From NCBI GenBank assembly GCA_037957365.1, contig JARHVA010000224.1, positions 2,085,501 through 2,149,500 of the forward strand: a stretch of 64,000 bases of DNA. The letters are read 5' to 3'. Positions 22,881 to 33,260 of this stretch are shown in pieces; positions within the stretch are counted from its first letter, which is position 1, and every line of letters starts with the position of its first letter. This stretch comes from Torreya grandis. Its lineage: Eukaryota > Streptophyta > Pinopsida > Cupressales > Taxaceae. A program made the position numbers and the translations under genes. Below the pieces are notes generated by a model. The model had not been told where the DNA came from. It did not search any database and was given only the letters and a program-made list of their open reading frames with translations.

Positions 22881-23258
22881 TGTTTGACCCTAAATTGGGA
22901 TATGGATCCTATTGGGATAGATATGGTTAAGAATATATAAATGAATAAGCTCAATGGTGATAAATAGATCTATAACAAAATAATTAACTGTAAAACTATG
23001 ATAGAACATATACTAAATTTATTATACTGAGATATGCTAAAAATGGAAAGTACAACTATGATAGATATTATAATGATAAATAAATAAGATAATTAACTAA
23101 ATATGATGTTAATAAAAATTTGGATATTAAATAGGTAGGAATAAAATTGGGAGAATGTTTTGAAATAGTAATAAAATTTTGGATTAATTACCCCTATAGC
23201 CATCAATACTTGCATCACCTTGGGACACTTGAAAATGTTTTTTTTCTGAGCTCTTTGT
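22881..23258 (-). repeat. G1 5' LTR, partial
   Basis: It starts TGTTTGACCCTAAATTGGG and aligns with 2,055-2,400. It is truncated at 23,258 by the gypsy-like element. The remaining 900 bp are not found on the far side of that element. Confidence 0.7.
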
Positions 23259-24772
23259 TGTAATGTACCCTTTTTCCCAAATGTGACACTTCAATAATAC
23301 AATTAGCCTATTCTATTCCCATAGGATAATTCAAGTGTTTGAATGGAATAGTGGTTTGGGGATCACTATACATAGGTACTATTCATTGACACTATTCACA
23401 TGTCACTATACACTATTACTATTCATGATGACATGGCAGGGTACTATTCATGGTAACATGGCAGGTGACTCAGTGGTGGCATGGCATGTGATGTGGAAGA
23501 TGATACAACTAATGATGAGCAAAGAGGTGACTTGTGGAGTGATTTGGAATGAACCACATGATGCATGTGAAGAGGTGGGGCATAGTACTCCACTTTGTGA
23601 TTAAAAACGAATATTTTATTGAGTCACATGATACACGAAGACAAAGGTGAATAGTTATGGTGCCCAACTTTGGAGGAACAGTGTTTAGGAATGTAAAGAC
23701 CTTTTGAAAGGGTCAAAAGGTGATTAGATATTTTCTCTCACTCATTGGGATCAGATGGGAGAAGATGATAAAGACAACATTATTCTTAGTTGTTCACATG
23801 TATGAATGAAGAGGACTTCTTAGAAGCATATAGATGATGGGGAGCAAGACAAAAGAGGGTGGATACCTTTTGGAATTTCTTGTACAATAATACAACCACC
23901 CCACATGGGTTTAATATGCCCACTTGGAGTATGGTGCAATTTTCCTTCTCTCCCTTCATTTCAAGTTTGTGGCATTCTTCATTGTGTTTTTTATAAATAT
24001 AGAGCTCTTCCCTTTATTTGATCATGCTTTTTATAAACCCAAAAACCCTCTTTGTAATTTAACTTGCATGTTCAATCCTCCCTCTCTATGGATTTGTCCA
24101 TTGATTTGTATTACTAGTCAATGTTGTGAAATGGATTCCACCCTCACTAGTTGAGATGATTCCATCCAGAAATTATATTAGAACTTCATGTAGATTTACT
24201 AGTCAAGGTGGTGAGATTGATTCCACCCTCACTAGTTGTATTTTATTTTCCATTTGAATGTGTTTCAAGTGTCTAAGTATGTGGATCTTCTTTGTGTGTG
24301 GTGTTTTATTTGGAGGAGTCTTCTCCATTTGGTATTGTAATATCTTTATAAGTTTGTCATAGTTTTATGTCATCAATTTGTAAGAGTGTTAATCCTTTTG
24401 AAGTGAGAATTATTGAGAGTGTGTGTGATTGTATCTACCATTATCATTTGTGTGATATATTATTTGTAATGTTTGGGAGTGTTTCCCTATTTTAATACAT
24501 ATGTTAATTTCCATTTTGTGGCTTTTCATTATAATATCAATTTTATATTTTGTACTTCCTTATTGTGCCATTATGAGAGAGTGTGTGCATCTCAATATGT
24601 TTTTAGAAACCATATTATATGAGGGTTTTAATGAAATGTGTTGTTAATTACCAATCTAAAATTTTATGTGTTTAGGTGGTTTTAGGAAGTGGTTTTGTGG
24701 TTTAGTTTGGGTTTGTTGTGTTTTATGTGTTTGTAGCAAATATTCTTGTTTGGGATATTTTAGTGGTACCAA
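23259..24772 (+). repeat. 5' LTR of the non-autonomous gypsy-like element
   Basis: This 1,514-bp LTR aligns throughout with 26,230-27,702 and, for its first 0.95 kb, with 5,622-6,570. U3 carries ACTATTCA and GTGACATGGCA sub-repeats. A TATAAATAT box is near 23,992. A short hydrophobic frame at 23,924 (MEYGAIFLLSLHF) recurs at 26,874 simply because the LTRs are copies. Confidence 0.85.
23360..23520 (+). repeat. U3 sub-repeats (ACTATTCA and GTGACATGGCA types)
   Basis: Short degenerate tandem motifs are clustered here: ACTATTCATTG, ACTATTCACATG, ACTATTCATGATG, then GTGACATGGCAGG, GTAACATGGCAGG and GTGGCATGGCATG. The same two blocks lie at 5,735-5,860 and 26,315-26,450, with different copy numbers. 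Confidence 0.7.
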
Positions 24773-24773
24773 A

Positions 24774-24785
24774 TCTATGTACCTT
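24774..24785 (+). other. Primer-binding-site candidate
   Basis: TGGTACCAAATC starts one base after the 5' LTR. It matches nine of twelve bases of the initiator-Met site TGGTATCAGAGC. Confidence 0.5.
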
Positions 24786-24876
24786 GCCATCATGTGTGGT
24801 TATGTTATAGGTTTATATGTATTAGAGTTTTTATTTGTATTTTTATGTTTTAGATGTATTTGTTGATATAGGGATC

Positions 24877-26081
24877 ATGGAGTGGAGGAAACTTCCAAGA
24901 TTTTTGCCTACAAAAGAAGAATTACTGAGGAAAAGAGAAAATCACTAAATTTTACAAAAAAGGAATGAAAATTCTCAACCCCTCAAGTTGCTAATTTAAT
25001 AGTTGAGAGGAGGATATTTTTAGGCAAAGGTCCCCAAGAAGTTAGAAGCTTCTAAGCAGTTAGAGTTTAAAAGTGTAGAGGTACCCATCTTTCAAAAAGA
25101 GGAAGAAATGCTTGAACTAGAGCCTTAAAATATTATGAAGAAAAAAGAATATAAAGAAGTTTCTATAAGGAAAGAAGAGTGTATCAAAAACAAGATGAGA
25201 ATAAATAATATTTTATTCACATGCAAGGAGTTTGGGGAACCTATCCACAAATGCAAGACCAAAGAATGGGCTAAAATTAGAGACATTGTGATGGAGGAGA
25301 GTAAGAAATAAAAAAGAGTTGAACCTGAGGCACTCTAAGCCATGGAGTTTGAAGGTAAAAATTTGTTGATAATAGATAATATCTCATTGATTTCTATTGA
25401 TTTTATGTATCAACAAAATCCAATAGAAGCATGTGTATAAGGATCCATCATCCAAATAGAAGTAGAAGATGTTCCTATCCAAGAAGCACCTATGCCACAT
25501 GAGGAGGTTTTGGAGACAAGTGGTGAAAACATCCCAGAAGAAGAGCAAGTTTCCATGGTGGACATGTTGGATATGGAGGTGGTACATACAAATGCACACC
25601 ATGAGCCTATAACCATGAATGTTGATGTGTTGATGGATGATGAGCAAAGTCACCTTGTAGGTTTTTATCACGTGTTAGAAGATCTATAAGCTTCAAACTT
25701 GAAATCAAAAGAGGAAGCCTTTGAAGAATAAACCTTCTAAACAAAAGTTGTAAAGGATGTGTTTGTTCAAGAAACACCAATCAATCTCCCAAAGATTGAG
25801 TTCATTACATGTGAGGCATCTGCTAGTAGAGAGGATGATAAGGAACCAAAATTTTAGGAACAACCAAGGATCCTCAATAACATCAGTAAAGAGCTTCCCC
25901 ATGAGCAACTACATATTTTCCATGAGAATTGGAAGAATGAAGATGCAGCTACAGTAGAAAGTGAGACTCCTAAGCTCACTCAGTGGATGGAGGAGTTGAT
26001 CATGTATACGGTAACTCTAATATGTGGTGAGGATGTTGAAATAAAGATGGAGAGTGTGCTTCTAATTCTTCTTAAAATCTA
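24877..26081 (+). pseudogene. Orphan reading frame of the non-autonomous element, unknown protein, broken
   Basis: One frame from the ATG at 24,877 can be followed for about 400 codons with a dozen in-frame stops and no frame change. It opens with MEWRKLPRFLPTKEELL and has a Lys/Glu-rich first half containing FTCKEFGEPIHKCKTKEW, a Cys/His cluster reminiscent of but not matching a knuckle. An acidic second half follows (EEVLETSGENIPEEEQ, MVDMLDMEV, ETPKLTQWMEELIM). I do not recognise it. It may be a divergent Gag or a captured host fragment. The survival of one frame shows that it was once coding. Confidence 0.6.
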
Positions 26082-26212
26082 AATTTGGAAACAAAGGCTC
26101 ATTCCATCATGAGAAGGTTCAAGGAAGGAGGATTGCAAACTCCCAAAGTTGGTTTGAGATCCAAGTATTTGGATCCATGAATTTAAATTTGATTTCTTGA
26201 GGAAAAGCAATC

Positions 26213-26229
26213 TTTGGGAAGGGGTAATT
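26213..26229 (+). other. Polypurine tract of the non-autonomous element
   Basis: TTTGGGAAGGGGTAATT directly precedes the 3' LTR start TGTAATTTCCCC. Confidence 0.75.
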
Positions 26230-27702
26230 TGTAATTTCCCCCTTTTTCCAAATGTGACATTTCAAGAATAAAATTAACATATTTTATTCTTGTAGGCTAA
26301 TTCCAGTGTTGTAAGGGAATAGTGTACTATTTACTAACACTATTCACATGTCACTATTCACTATTACTATTCATGATGACGTGGTATATTACTATTTATG
26401 GTGACATGGAAGGTGACTCAGTGGTGACATGGAATATGATGTGGAATATGATACAAATAATGATGTATTAAGGAGGTGGCTTGTGGAGTGATGTGGCATG
26501 ACCTACATGATGCATGTGAAGAGGTGGGGCATAGTACTCTACTTTGTTACTACAAATGAATATTTTATTAAGTCACATGCTATGTGAAGACAAGGGTGAA
26601 TATTTATAGAACCACACTTTTTTGGAATAGTGTTTAGGCATGTGAAGACCTTTTGAAAGGGTTAAAAGGTGATTAGATCTTGTCTCCCACTCATTGGGAT
26701 CACATGGGAGAAGATGACAAAGGCAACACTATTCCTAGTTGTTCACATGTGTGAATGAAGAGGAAATTTTGGAAGCATATGGATGATGGAGATGAAATAA
26801 AAAAGAGGGTGGCTACCTTTTAGACTTTTTTTCACAACAAGACAACCACCCCACATGGGTTTAATATGCCCACTTGGAGTACAATGCAATTTTCCTTCTC
26901 TCCCTTCATTTCAATATTGTGGCATTTTCCATTGTGTTTTCTATAAATATGGAGCTCTTCCCTTTTTTTGAGAATGATTTGGATAAACCCCCAAACGCCA
27001 TTTGTAATTTAACTTTCATGTTAAATCCTCCCTCTCTATATATTTGTCCATTGAGTTGTATTACTAGTCAAGGTGGTGAAATGGATTTCACCCTCACTAG
27101 GTTAGAATATTCCATCTAGGAATTATATTAGAGCTTCATGTAGATTTAATAGTCAAGGTGGTGAGATTGATTCCACCCTCACTAGTTCTATTATATTTTC
27201 CATTTCAAGTGTGAAAATATGTGGAGCTTCTTTGTGTGTGGTGTTTTCTTTGTAGGAGTCTTCTCTATTTGGTATTTTAATATCTTTATAAGTTAGTCAT
27301 AGTTTTATGTCATCAATTTATAAGAGTGTTAATCCTATTGTAGTGAGAATTATTGAGAGTGTGTTTGATTGTATCCACCATTATCATTGGTTTGATATCT
27401 TATTTGTAATGTTTGGGAGTGTTTTCATATTTGAATACATATGTTAGTTTCCATTTTCTAGTTTTTCATTATAATATCAATTTTATATGTTGTACTTCCT
27501 TATTGTGCCATTATGAGAGAGTGTGTTCATTTCAATATGTATTTAGAAACCATATTGTATAAGGGTTTTAATTAAATGTGTTGTTAATCACCAATCTAAA
27601 ATTTTATGTGTTTAGGTGATTTTAGGAAGTGGTTTTGTGGTTTAGTTTGGGTTTGTTGTGTTTTATGTGTTTATAGAAAATATCCTTGTCCAGGATATTT
27701 CA
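26230..27702 (+). repeat. 3' LTR of the non-autonomous gypsy-like element
   Basis: This 1,473-bp LTR ends GGATATTTCA. It is shorter than the 5' LTR, mainly in the U3 sub-repeat region. Confidence 0.85.
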
Positions 27703-27815
27703 TTTTCATTGGTGATATTCTTATGCATTGTAAATTTTAACCTATGCATATTCAAGTGGTGTTACATTATCAGTGTATATCACACAAAGTTTAGCAATTA
27801 GTTCCTTTCTACACC

Positions 27816-28640
27816 ATGGATCTTAGTTCAGTTTTACTTATTACGCCATTCAACTATCATGAGTGGAAAGTTAAAGTGAAAATCCTCTTGAGGAGCAAAG
27901 GATTACACCGAATCATGATGGGTACAAAAATTGAACTAACACCTAATGCAGATAAGGTGAAGTGGTATAATCAAAGTGAGAAATCCTATGGTCTACATAT
28001 CTATGTCTTTTGACTTATTTTTTATATCAAATCTACATCAACTCCAAATAAAGTGTGGACCTTATTAAATAAATTATTTGGAAATAAAGATGAAAGGAAG
28101 GGTCATGATTTGGAAAATGAGCTCATTATTTTGATACTAGGTGACTTTGATATGATACAATACTTATTCATAATGTTCAAATCACTCAGGTTACAATTGA
28201 AACTTTGCAACATTAAAAAAAATGATGATCAATTAATTATTTCCATCCTTACCAAATTGGGATGTGACTATTATGTATTAATTTCTACCTTCCAATACAC
28301 CAAGCATGCCCTTGGAGCTACATGGATGATGCCATACTTGGATGAGTTTATTGTTGACTTGACTCGGGAGTAAGACAAGCTCATTCAAATGGGTACACTG
28401 AAGTCCTCCAAATATAATGCCTTATTTGTGAGTCATGATAAATAGAATGCTTCTAGTATCAAGGAGAAGAAACAAAACAAGAAGGACCTAGAGAAAATAA
28501 AGGGTTAGTAATCTAATGCTAAGCCAAAAGCATCAAAAGATTCCTCCTCTTCAGATCAAAAACCCAAAAAAGAGTGACTCATATGTGGCTATTGCAAGAA
28601 ATATGGGCATGATGAAGCCAAATACATGAAGAAATAAATT
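27816..28640 (+). pseudogene. Copia Gag of the split element, broken
   Basis: It starts MDLSSVLLITPFNYHEWKVK at 27,816, a typical copia Gag opening. After a stop at about 28,012 and a frame change it continues as an open stretch (28,053-28,373) ending LGATWMMPYLDEFIVDLTRE. The DKLIQMGTLKSSKYNALF segment follows, then a Lys/Ser-rich part. The knuckle at 28,583-28,627 reads CGYCKKYGHDEAKY, where the last Cys of CX2CX4HX4C is Tyr. Related Gag sequence on the minus strand lies at 1,103-1,495. Confidence 0.75.
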
Positions 28641-30343
28641 AACCAACTAAAAACAACACTAAATAAACACAATATCAATGTCCCTAATTCTTCCACTCAA
28701 AATTCATCAACACAAGGGTCTTCTAAGGCCAAATATAGTAAGAAAGGAAAATTTAAGGGCAATACACTTACTAAAATTTCATCCTAGCCTTCAACAAGGG
28801 TTATTGATTATGATGCATCACACGTTACAATTTCATCCTATCCTTCCACATGGGTTATTTATTATGATGAATCACACCATGTGGCTCCATCATAAGACAT
28901 GTTCACAATCTATGAGCCTTGTTCTTTGCCTTGCATTTTATTGGGTGATGATATTTCCATAGAAGTTATTAAAATTAGATCTATTAAAGTGAATGATGGA
29001 ATATTTCATGATGCTCTATATGTTTCCTCTTTATCCACCAATATCTTATCTTTTTACCGAAACATTCACATCTATTTGGGTAAGAGAGTTGAGTTTAAAC
29101 CCAGATCTATGGTTACTAGGGAAGATAATAATGAATCCATTATTACATTTGGGAAAGAAGATCACCAATCTAGGTTGTATAATTTCTCACATTATTCTCC
29201 TAATCAAACCTCTACTACATTACTAAATCATTCAGATGAGGTGAGTAAATTATGGCATGAGTGATTTGGCCATCTCAATTACCGCTACCTAGAAGAAAAA
29301 CTCAATCATCAAGACATGGTTTTAGGGTTTCCATGAGTTAAGTTTGTTGATAGAGTTTTCTAGGGTTACATTGTTGGTAAGCATCCAGAGGAAAAGTATG
29401 ACAAGGGAAAATGATAGAGACCTAAATAGATATCATAGATTGTTCATAATGACATTTTTGTCCTATTTCCAAAACCTTCATTCAATAGGACTAAGTACAT
29501 GCTTACATTAATCAATGACTTTTTGAGGTATACTTCAGTGTACTTTTTAAAGCAAAAATTAGAGGTCTTTGACCATTTTTAGGACTTCAAAGAACTTATA
29601 GAGAAATAATTAGGTAAATTCATCAAGATTTTATGCATTGATAATGGTGGTGAGCATGTAAATAACCATTTTGAGTAATTCTATACATCTGAGGGAATTG
29701 AACTACAACATGTAGTTCCATATAGTCCTTAATAGAATGATGTTATAGAGCACAAAAATGGGTCCTTAAATAAAATGACCAACTATATGCTACACTCCAA
29801 GTCTTTTGCACCTTAGTATTAGTTTGAGGCCATCAACTATACTTATTATATCTAGAATTGAGTTCCTCACAAAGCATTGAAGGTAGTCACTTATTTTGAA
29901 TCTTTAAGCGATTAAAAACAACAATAGAGAACTTCTAAGTGTTTGGTTCACCTTTTATTACTCGCATTCCCAAGAAGAAATGTAAGGCATTACAACCTCA
30001 TAGTCAGTCTTGCATATTCATTTGATATCCTAAGGGTGTTAAGGGATACATTATTTTCCATCCCACCACTCATGAGTTTTTCATTGTGAGGAGTGTTCAT
30101 TTTATAAAAGGTCCTTTAGACTCCACACTTGACACCTCTCACCATTCGTTATATGAACTTGGATTTGATGATAGTTCTAATGATTTAGATCTACCTGATC
30201 AACCTCCTAATGACCTTGATTATTATTTTAGTTATGATAATGAGAGTAGTGATGAGGTTTCTCCTCCTCCTCTCATATTATCTTCAAATGATGAGGAATC
30301 TCCTCCTAAATGTTTAAGAATTGGTCCTCTTTGGGCTAGATAA
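28641..30343 (+). pseudogene. Copia protease and integrase of the split element, broken
   Basis: The protease region (28,800-29,230) is poorly preserved; an open stretch at 28,899-29,264 contains ALYVSSLSTNILSFYRNIH and ends SKLWHE, just before the pre-integrase FGHLNYRYL. Integrase follows with VHNDIFVLFPKPSFN (first Asp), KILCIDNGGEHVNNHFE (second Asp) and a degraded NDVIEHKNGSLNKM (Glu). There are many stops, several of them TAG or TAA at positions where relatives have Gln. The last open stretch (30,086-30,343) is an acidic Ser/Pro-rich linker cut off by the chromovirus at 30,344. Confidence 0.75.
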
Positions 30344-30670
30344 TGTCAGGATCCTTCTGCATAAATTTATGAACTACAAAAAAAATGAATAATAAAGTTA
30401 ACTTTGGAAAATAACCCAAAATAACCTTTAGATCATAGTCCACTTTGAGGGGTCAACCTCTTTTGAGCAAGCTCAATACAATAATATTTGTGGATGCCTT
30501 AATTAGGCTTCAACACTTACTTAAATACTAAATATATTCTAACAACTACTAATTTCCATGTATGTAGGATAATTTAAATATGTTCGAGGGACAACTTAAA
30601 AATCATATGCATCCATAGAGACTAATACACTAATAATGATAAGAGAAGGGTAAGAAACAGTTTCCTGACA
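30344..30670 (-). repeat. 3' LTR of the chromovirus
   Basis: It starts TGTCAGGATCC and ends CCTGACA on the plus strand. It aligns with 35,979-36,307, for example CATATGCATCCATAG and ACACTAATAAT. Confidence 0.85.
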
Positions 30671-30686
30671 TCCCCTTCCCCTTAGA
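30671..30686 (-). other. Polypurine tract of the chromovirus
   Basis: The minus strand reads CTAAGGGGAAGGGGA directly before the LTR. Confidence 0.75.
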
Positions 30687-30699
30687 AAATTTTTTATCC

Positions 30700-32180
30700 T
30701 CAAATCTTTAGATGTAGGAATCATTGATGAATTTGGAATAATGGTTCCCATGTTGAATCTTTTAGTTACATGCCATGCCATTAAATTAATACTTTTGTGA
30801 TTGAGTGGGAGTAAATTTGGTAGGTATGCATGTCCAAGATAACTTATGGTTTGATAATGATGGAGCCTTCATTATCAATTTCTTGTAAAATCATTTTCCC
30901 TATGATGGTGGTTTCAAGAAATTTCTTCAAACATGATACATGTAAGATTGGGTGAAATTGAGAGGAAGGTGGAAGCTCCAACTTGTAAGAAATAGACACA
31001 ATCTACCGGAGAACCTTAAATGTCCCATAAAACTTAAGATCAAGTTTATGACACCCTTTCATTTTTAGGGATGATTACTTGTATGGTTATATATGAAGAA
31101 AATCCATATCACTAGGTTGAAAGGTGCACTTGAAGTGGTGTTTATCTTCATGTTACTTCATTCGATTATATGCCAAATGGAGATTTCCCCATAGCATACT
31201 AAGAATTTGATCATGATGTCAAAGAGTAGTGTTAACTACCTGAACTAGTGAACTATTTTGTTTATAAGGGAGAAGTGTTGGGGATGATTGACCATAAACC
31301 ACTTCATATGGAGTCATTTTAGTAGAAGTGTAGTAGTAGGTATTATACCACCAATCTATAAGGGGAATCCAATCTTCCCACTATTGTTTTTATTTCAAAT
31401 CAAAGCAACAAATGAATGTTTCCAAGTATTTGTTGATAATTTATGTCTATCCATATATTTGGGGGGTGATACCCAGATCTCATCTTTAGTTGTGTGCTTG
31501 TGTATCAGAATAACTCTATCCAAGAATAGTTGGTTGAATTTTCATCATGATCAAATATGACTGAAGAAGGGATGCCATGAAGATGGAAGATCCAATCCAA
31601 GAAAACTTATGTGACCATATAGGTTGTATAGGGATGGTTGAGGTCACAAAAATGACTATATTTGGAGAGGTGATCTAACACAACCAAGATCACTATTATT
31701 TATCCAAATTTAGGGAGCCCCTCAATGAAATCCAGAGAAATATCTATCCAGATCCTAGTAGGAATGGACAAGGGCTCAAGTAAACTAGGAATCACTATTG
31801 TTTCACCTTTTTTGCATTAGCAAGTATCACATTCAACCACCATATGTTTAATTTCCCTTTTCATCCCTTTCTAAAATAAGTTTCAATGTGTCCACTCATA
31901 TGTATTGAGAAATTGTGAGTGCCCTATGGACGTTAAATAATGGATTTCATAGAATACATTTTGATGAAGGTCTATGCTATGGGGAAGCACTAGATGGCCC
32001 TTGCATTATAAATAAAAACCATCACATGAATAATGTGGTATTATAGAGGGGGTAGTGGCTAATTGATGAATGATGTGGTGTAAGGAGGGATCATTTGCAT
32101 ACCCTTAGTGTACATATTCTAACTAGTTCAGAATGGGCATGGAGGTGGAAGAAAGGGAAGTTTGGTCCTTGAATGTGTGT
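30700..32180 (-). pseudogene. Chromovirus integrase with C-terminal chromodomain, broken
   Basis: On the minus strand, the zinc-finger remnant KGMKREIKHMVVECDTC (about 31,805-31,865) precedes the catalytic core, which opens WIDISLDFIEGLPKFG (about 31,695-31,745). The C-terminal KLDLKFYGTFKVLR and SYKLELPPSSQFHPILHVS (about 30,935-31,050) are typical of gypsy integrases. A chromodomain at about 30,720-30,855 reads KPQ-like...VILDMHTYQIYSHSITKVLI, a stop, WHGM, a stop, LKDSTWEP. Chromodomains target insertion to particular chromatin. Many stops and small shifts inactivate it. Confidence 0.8.
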
Positions 32181-33260
32181 GAGAGAGCATCTATCATGAC
32201 ATTATCTTTATTATTCTTGTAAGTGATCTCATAATCATAGCCCATGAGTTTACAAAACCATTTATGTTGTGTTGGTGATGAGACCTATTATTCTTAGAAA
32301 TATTTCAAACTCTGGTGATTTGTGTTGATACAAAAATGATTCCCAAGTAAGTGTGACCACCATTTTTGTACTACATGTAGAATTTTCATCATTTCCTTTT
32401 CATATGTAGACAAAGATAAATTTCATCTAGAAAGGGATTTTTTAGTGAAAGTAATGAGGCACCCCTCTTATAAAATAATATCATTCAGGCCATTGCCATA
32501 AACATCACTTTTGATGGTGAAAGTTTTGGTGAAGTTTGGCATGGCCAAAATTAGTGTGCTACACATAACCTATTTGAGTGTCATGAATTCCTAGTTAGTT
32601 GTATCATCCCATCTAAATGCATCCTTATTTAATAAGGAATTCAAGGGAGCCATGATATTTATATAATCCTTGGTGAAATTTTGATAGTATTATGTAAGGC
32701 TTAGGAAGCCATGAAGGCTCTTGAGGGTTGTTGGTTGAGGCCAATGCTATATGACGCCATTTTTTTCTAAATCCATGAGGACCCCATCATCTGAATTAGT
32801 TTTCCCTAGATATTCAACTTCTTCTTGATTGAAAGAATACTTGGATTACCTGGAAAATAATTAATTGTCTGCTAGAATTTGTAATTCCTTGTTAAAATGT
32901 TGGAGTTGCTCAGCCCATGTGTGTTTGTAGATCAAAATATCATCAAAGAAAACAAAAATACATTGACAAAGGAAAGGCTAAAATATATTATTCATTAGTG
33001 CCTAAAATGTTGAAGGGGCATTTGTAAGTCCAAATGGCATGACCAAGATTCCATAGTGACCATCATGAGTGCATAAGGCTGCCTTTAGAATGTCATTAGC
33101 ATACACATGGATGTGATAATAGCCTGAATGAAGATCCAATTTGGAGAAAAATTTTCCCCATGGATCTCATCAAGAAGCTCATTGATGAATGGAATTGGGA
33201 ATTTATCTTTGATAGTGAGGTTGTTAAGGGAAAAAATTTAATGCAAAGTGTCATAACCCA
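32181..33260 (-). pseudogene. Chromovirus reverse transcriptase and RNase H, broken
   Basis: On the minus strand the order is PFINELLDE (about 33,185), [31 protein letters not shown] and the catalytic FFDDILIY at 32,931-32,954, still intact. RNase H follows, ending with the GYDYEITYKNNKDNVMIDALSH block near 32,190-32,240. A frame change sits just before FFSKLDL, and several TAG/TAA stops occur at Gln positions. Reverse transcriptase would copy element RNA inside particles. Confidence 0.8.

Larger units (their letters stand above)
2055..23258 (-). mobile_element. G1: minus-strand Tat-like Ty3/gypsy element, gag-protease only, heavily nested
   Basis: This is an inferred element. Its 3' LTR is 2,055-2,682 plus 9,085-9,734, its polypurine tract is at 9,735-9,749, its internal region runs to 22,880, and its 5' LTR starts at 22,881. 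The LTR ends match: TGTTTGACCCTAAATTGGG at 22,881 and TATTTAACCCTAAATTGGG at 2,055. The minus-strand order (primer site, Gag, protease, polypurine tract) is correct. No reverse transcriptase, RNase H or integrase was found between the protease (12.1 kb) and the polypurine tract, so the element appears non-autonomous. It carries nested insertions at 2,683-9,079 and 14,986-20,563. About 2.6 kb around the latter (13.9-14.98 and 20.57-22.1 kb) has no homologue in the related copy at 57 kb and may be another insertion. The 5' LTR is cut at 23,258 by the next element. Confidence 0.6.
23259..27702 (+). mobile_element. Non-autonomous gypsy-like element with 1.5-kb LTRs and one orphan reading frame
   Basis: The LTRs are 23,259-24,772 and 26,230-27,702, with a 1,457-bp internal region. 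The start TGTAATGT and end ATTTCA (3' LTR) give TG...CA ends. A primer-site-like TGGTACCAAATC follows the 5' LTR, and the purine tract GGGAAGGGGTAATT precedes the 3' LTR. There is no protease, reverse transcriptase or integrase. The only coding signal is one long interrupted frame. The layout fits a large non-autonomous derivative (LARD-like). No convincing target duplication is seen (TTTGT on the left, TTTTC on the right). Confidence 0.8.

Noticed and set aside
23924..27119. Conserved hydrophobic protein at 23,924 and 26,874 (MEY.AIFLLSLHF)
   Set aside because: Both lie at the same place in paired LTRs. The similarity follows from LTR duplication, and the copy at about 6,300 is not kept open.
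27750..27780. Primer site for the split copia (GTGGTGTTACATTATCAGTG)
   Set aside because: It matches the initiator-Met site poorly, and no LTR precedes it that matches the 3' LTR at 38,041.
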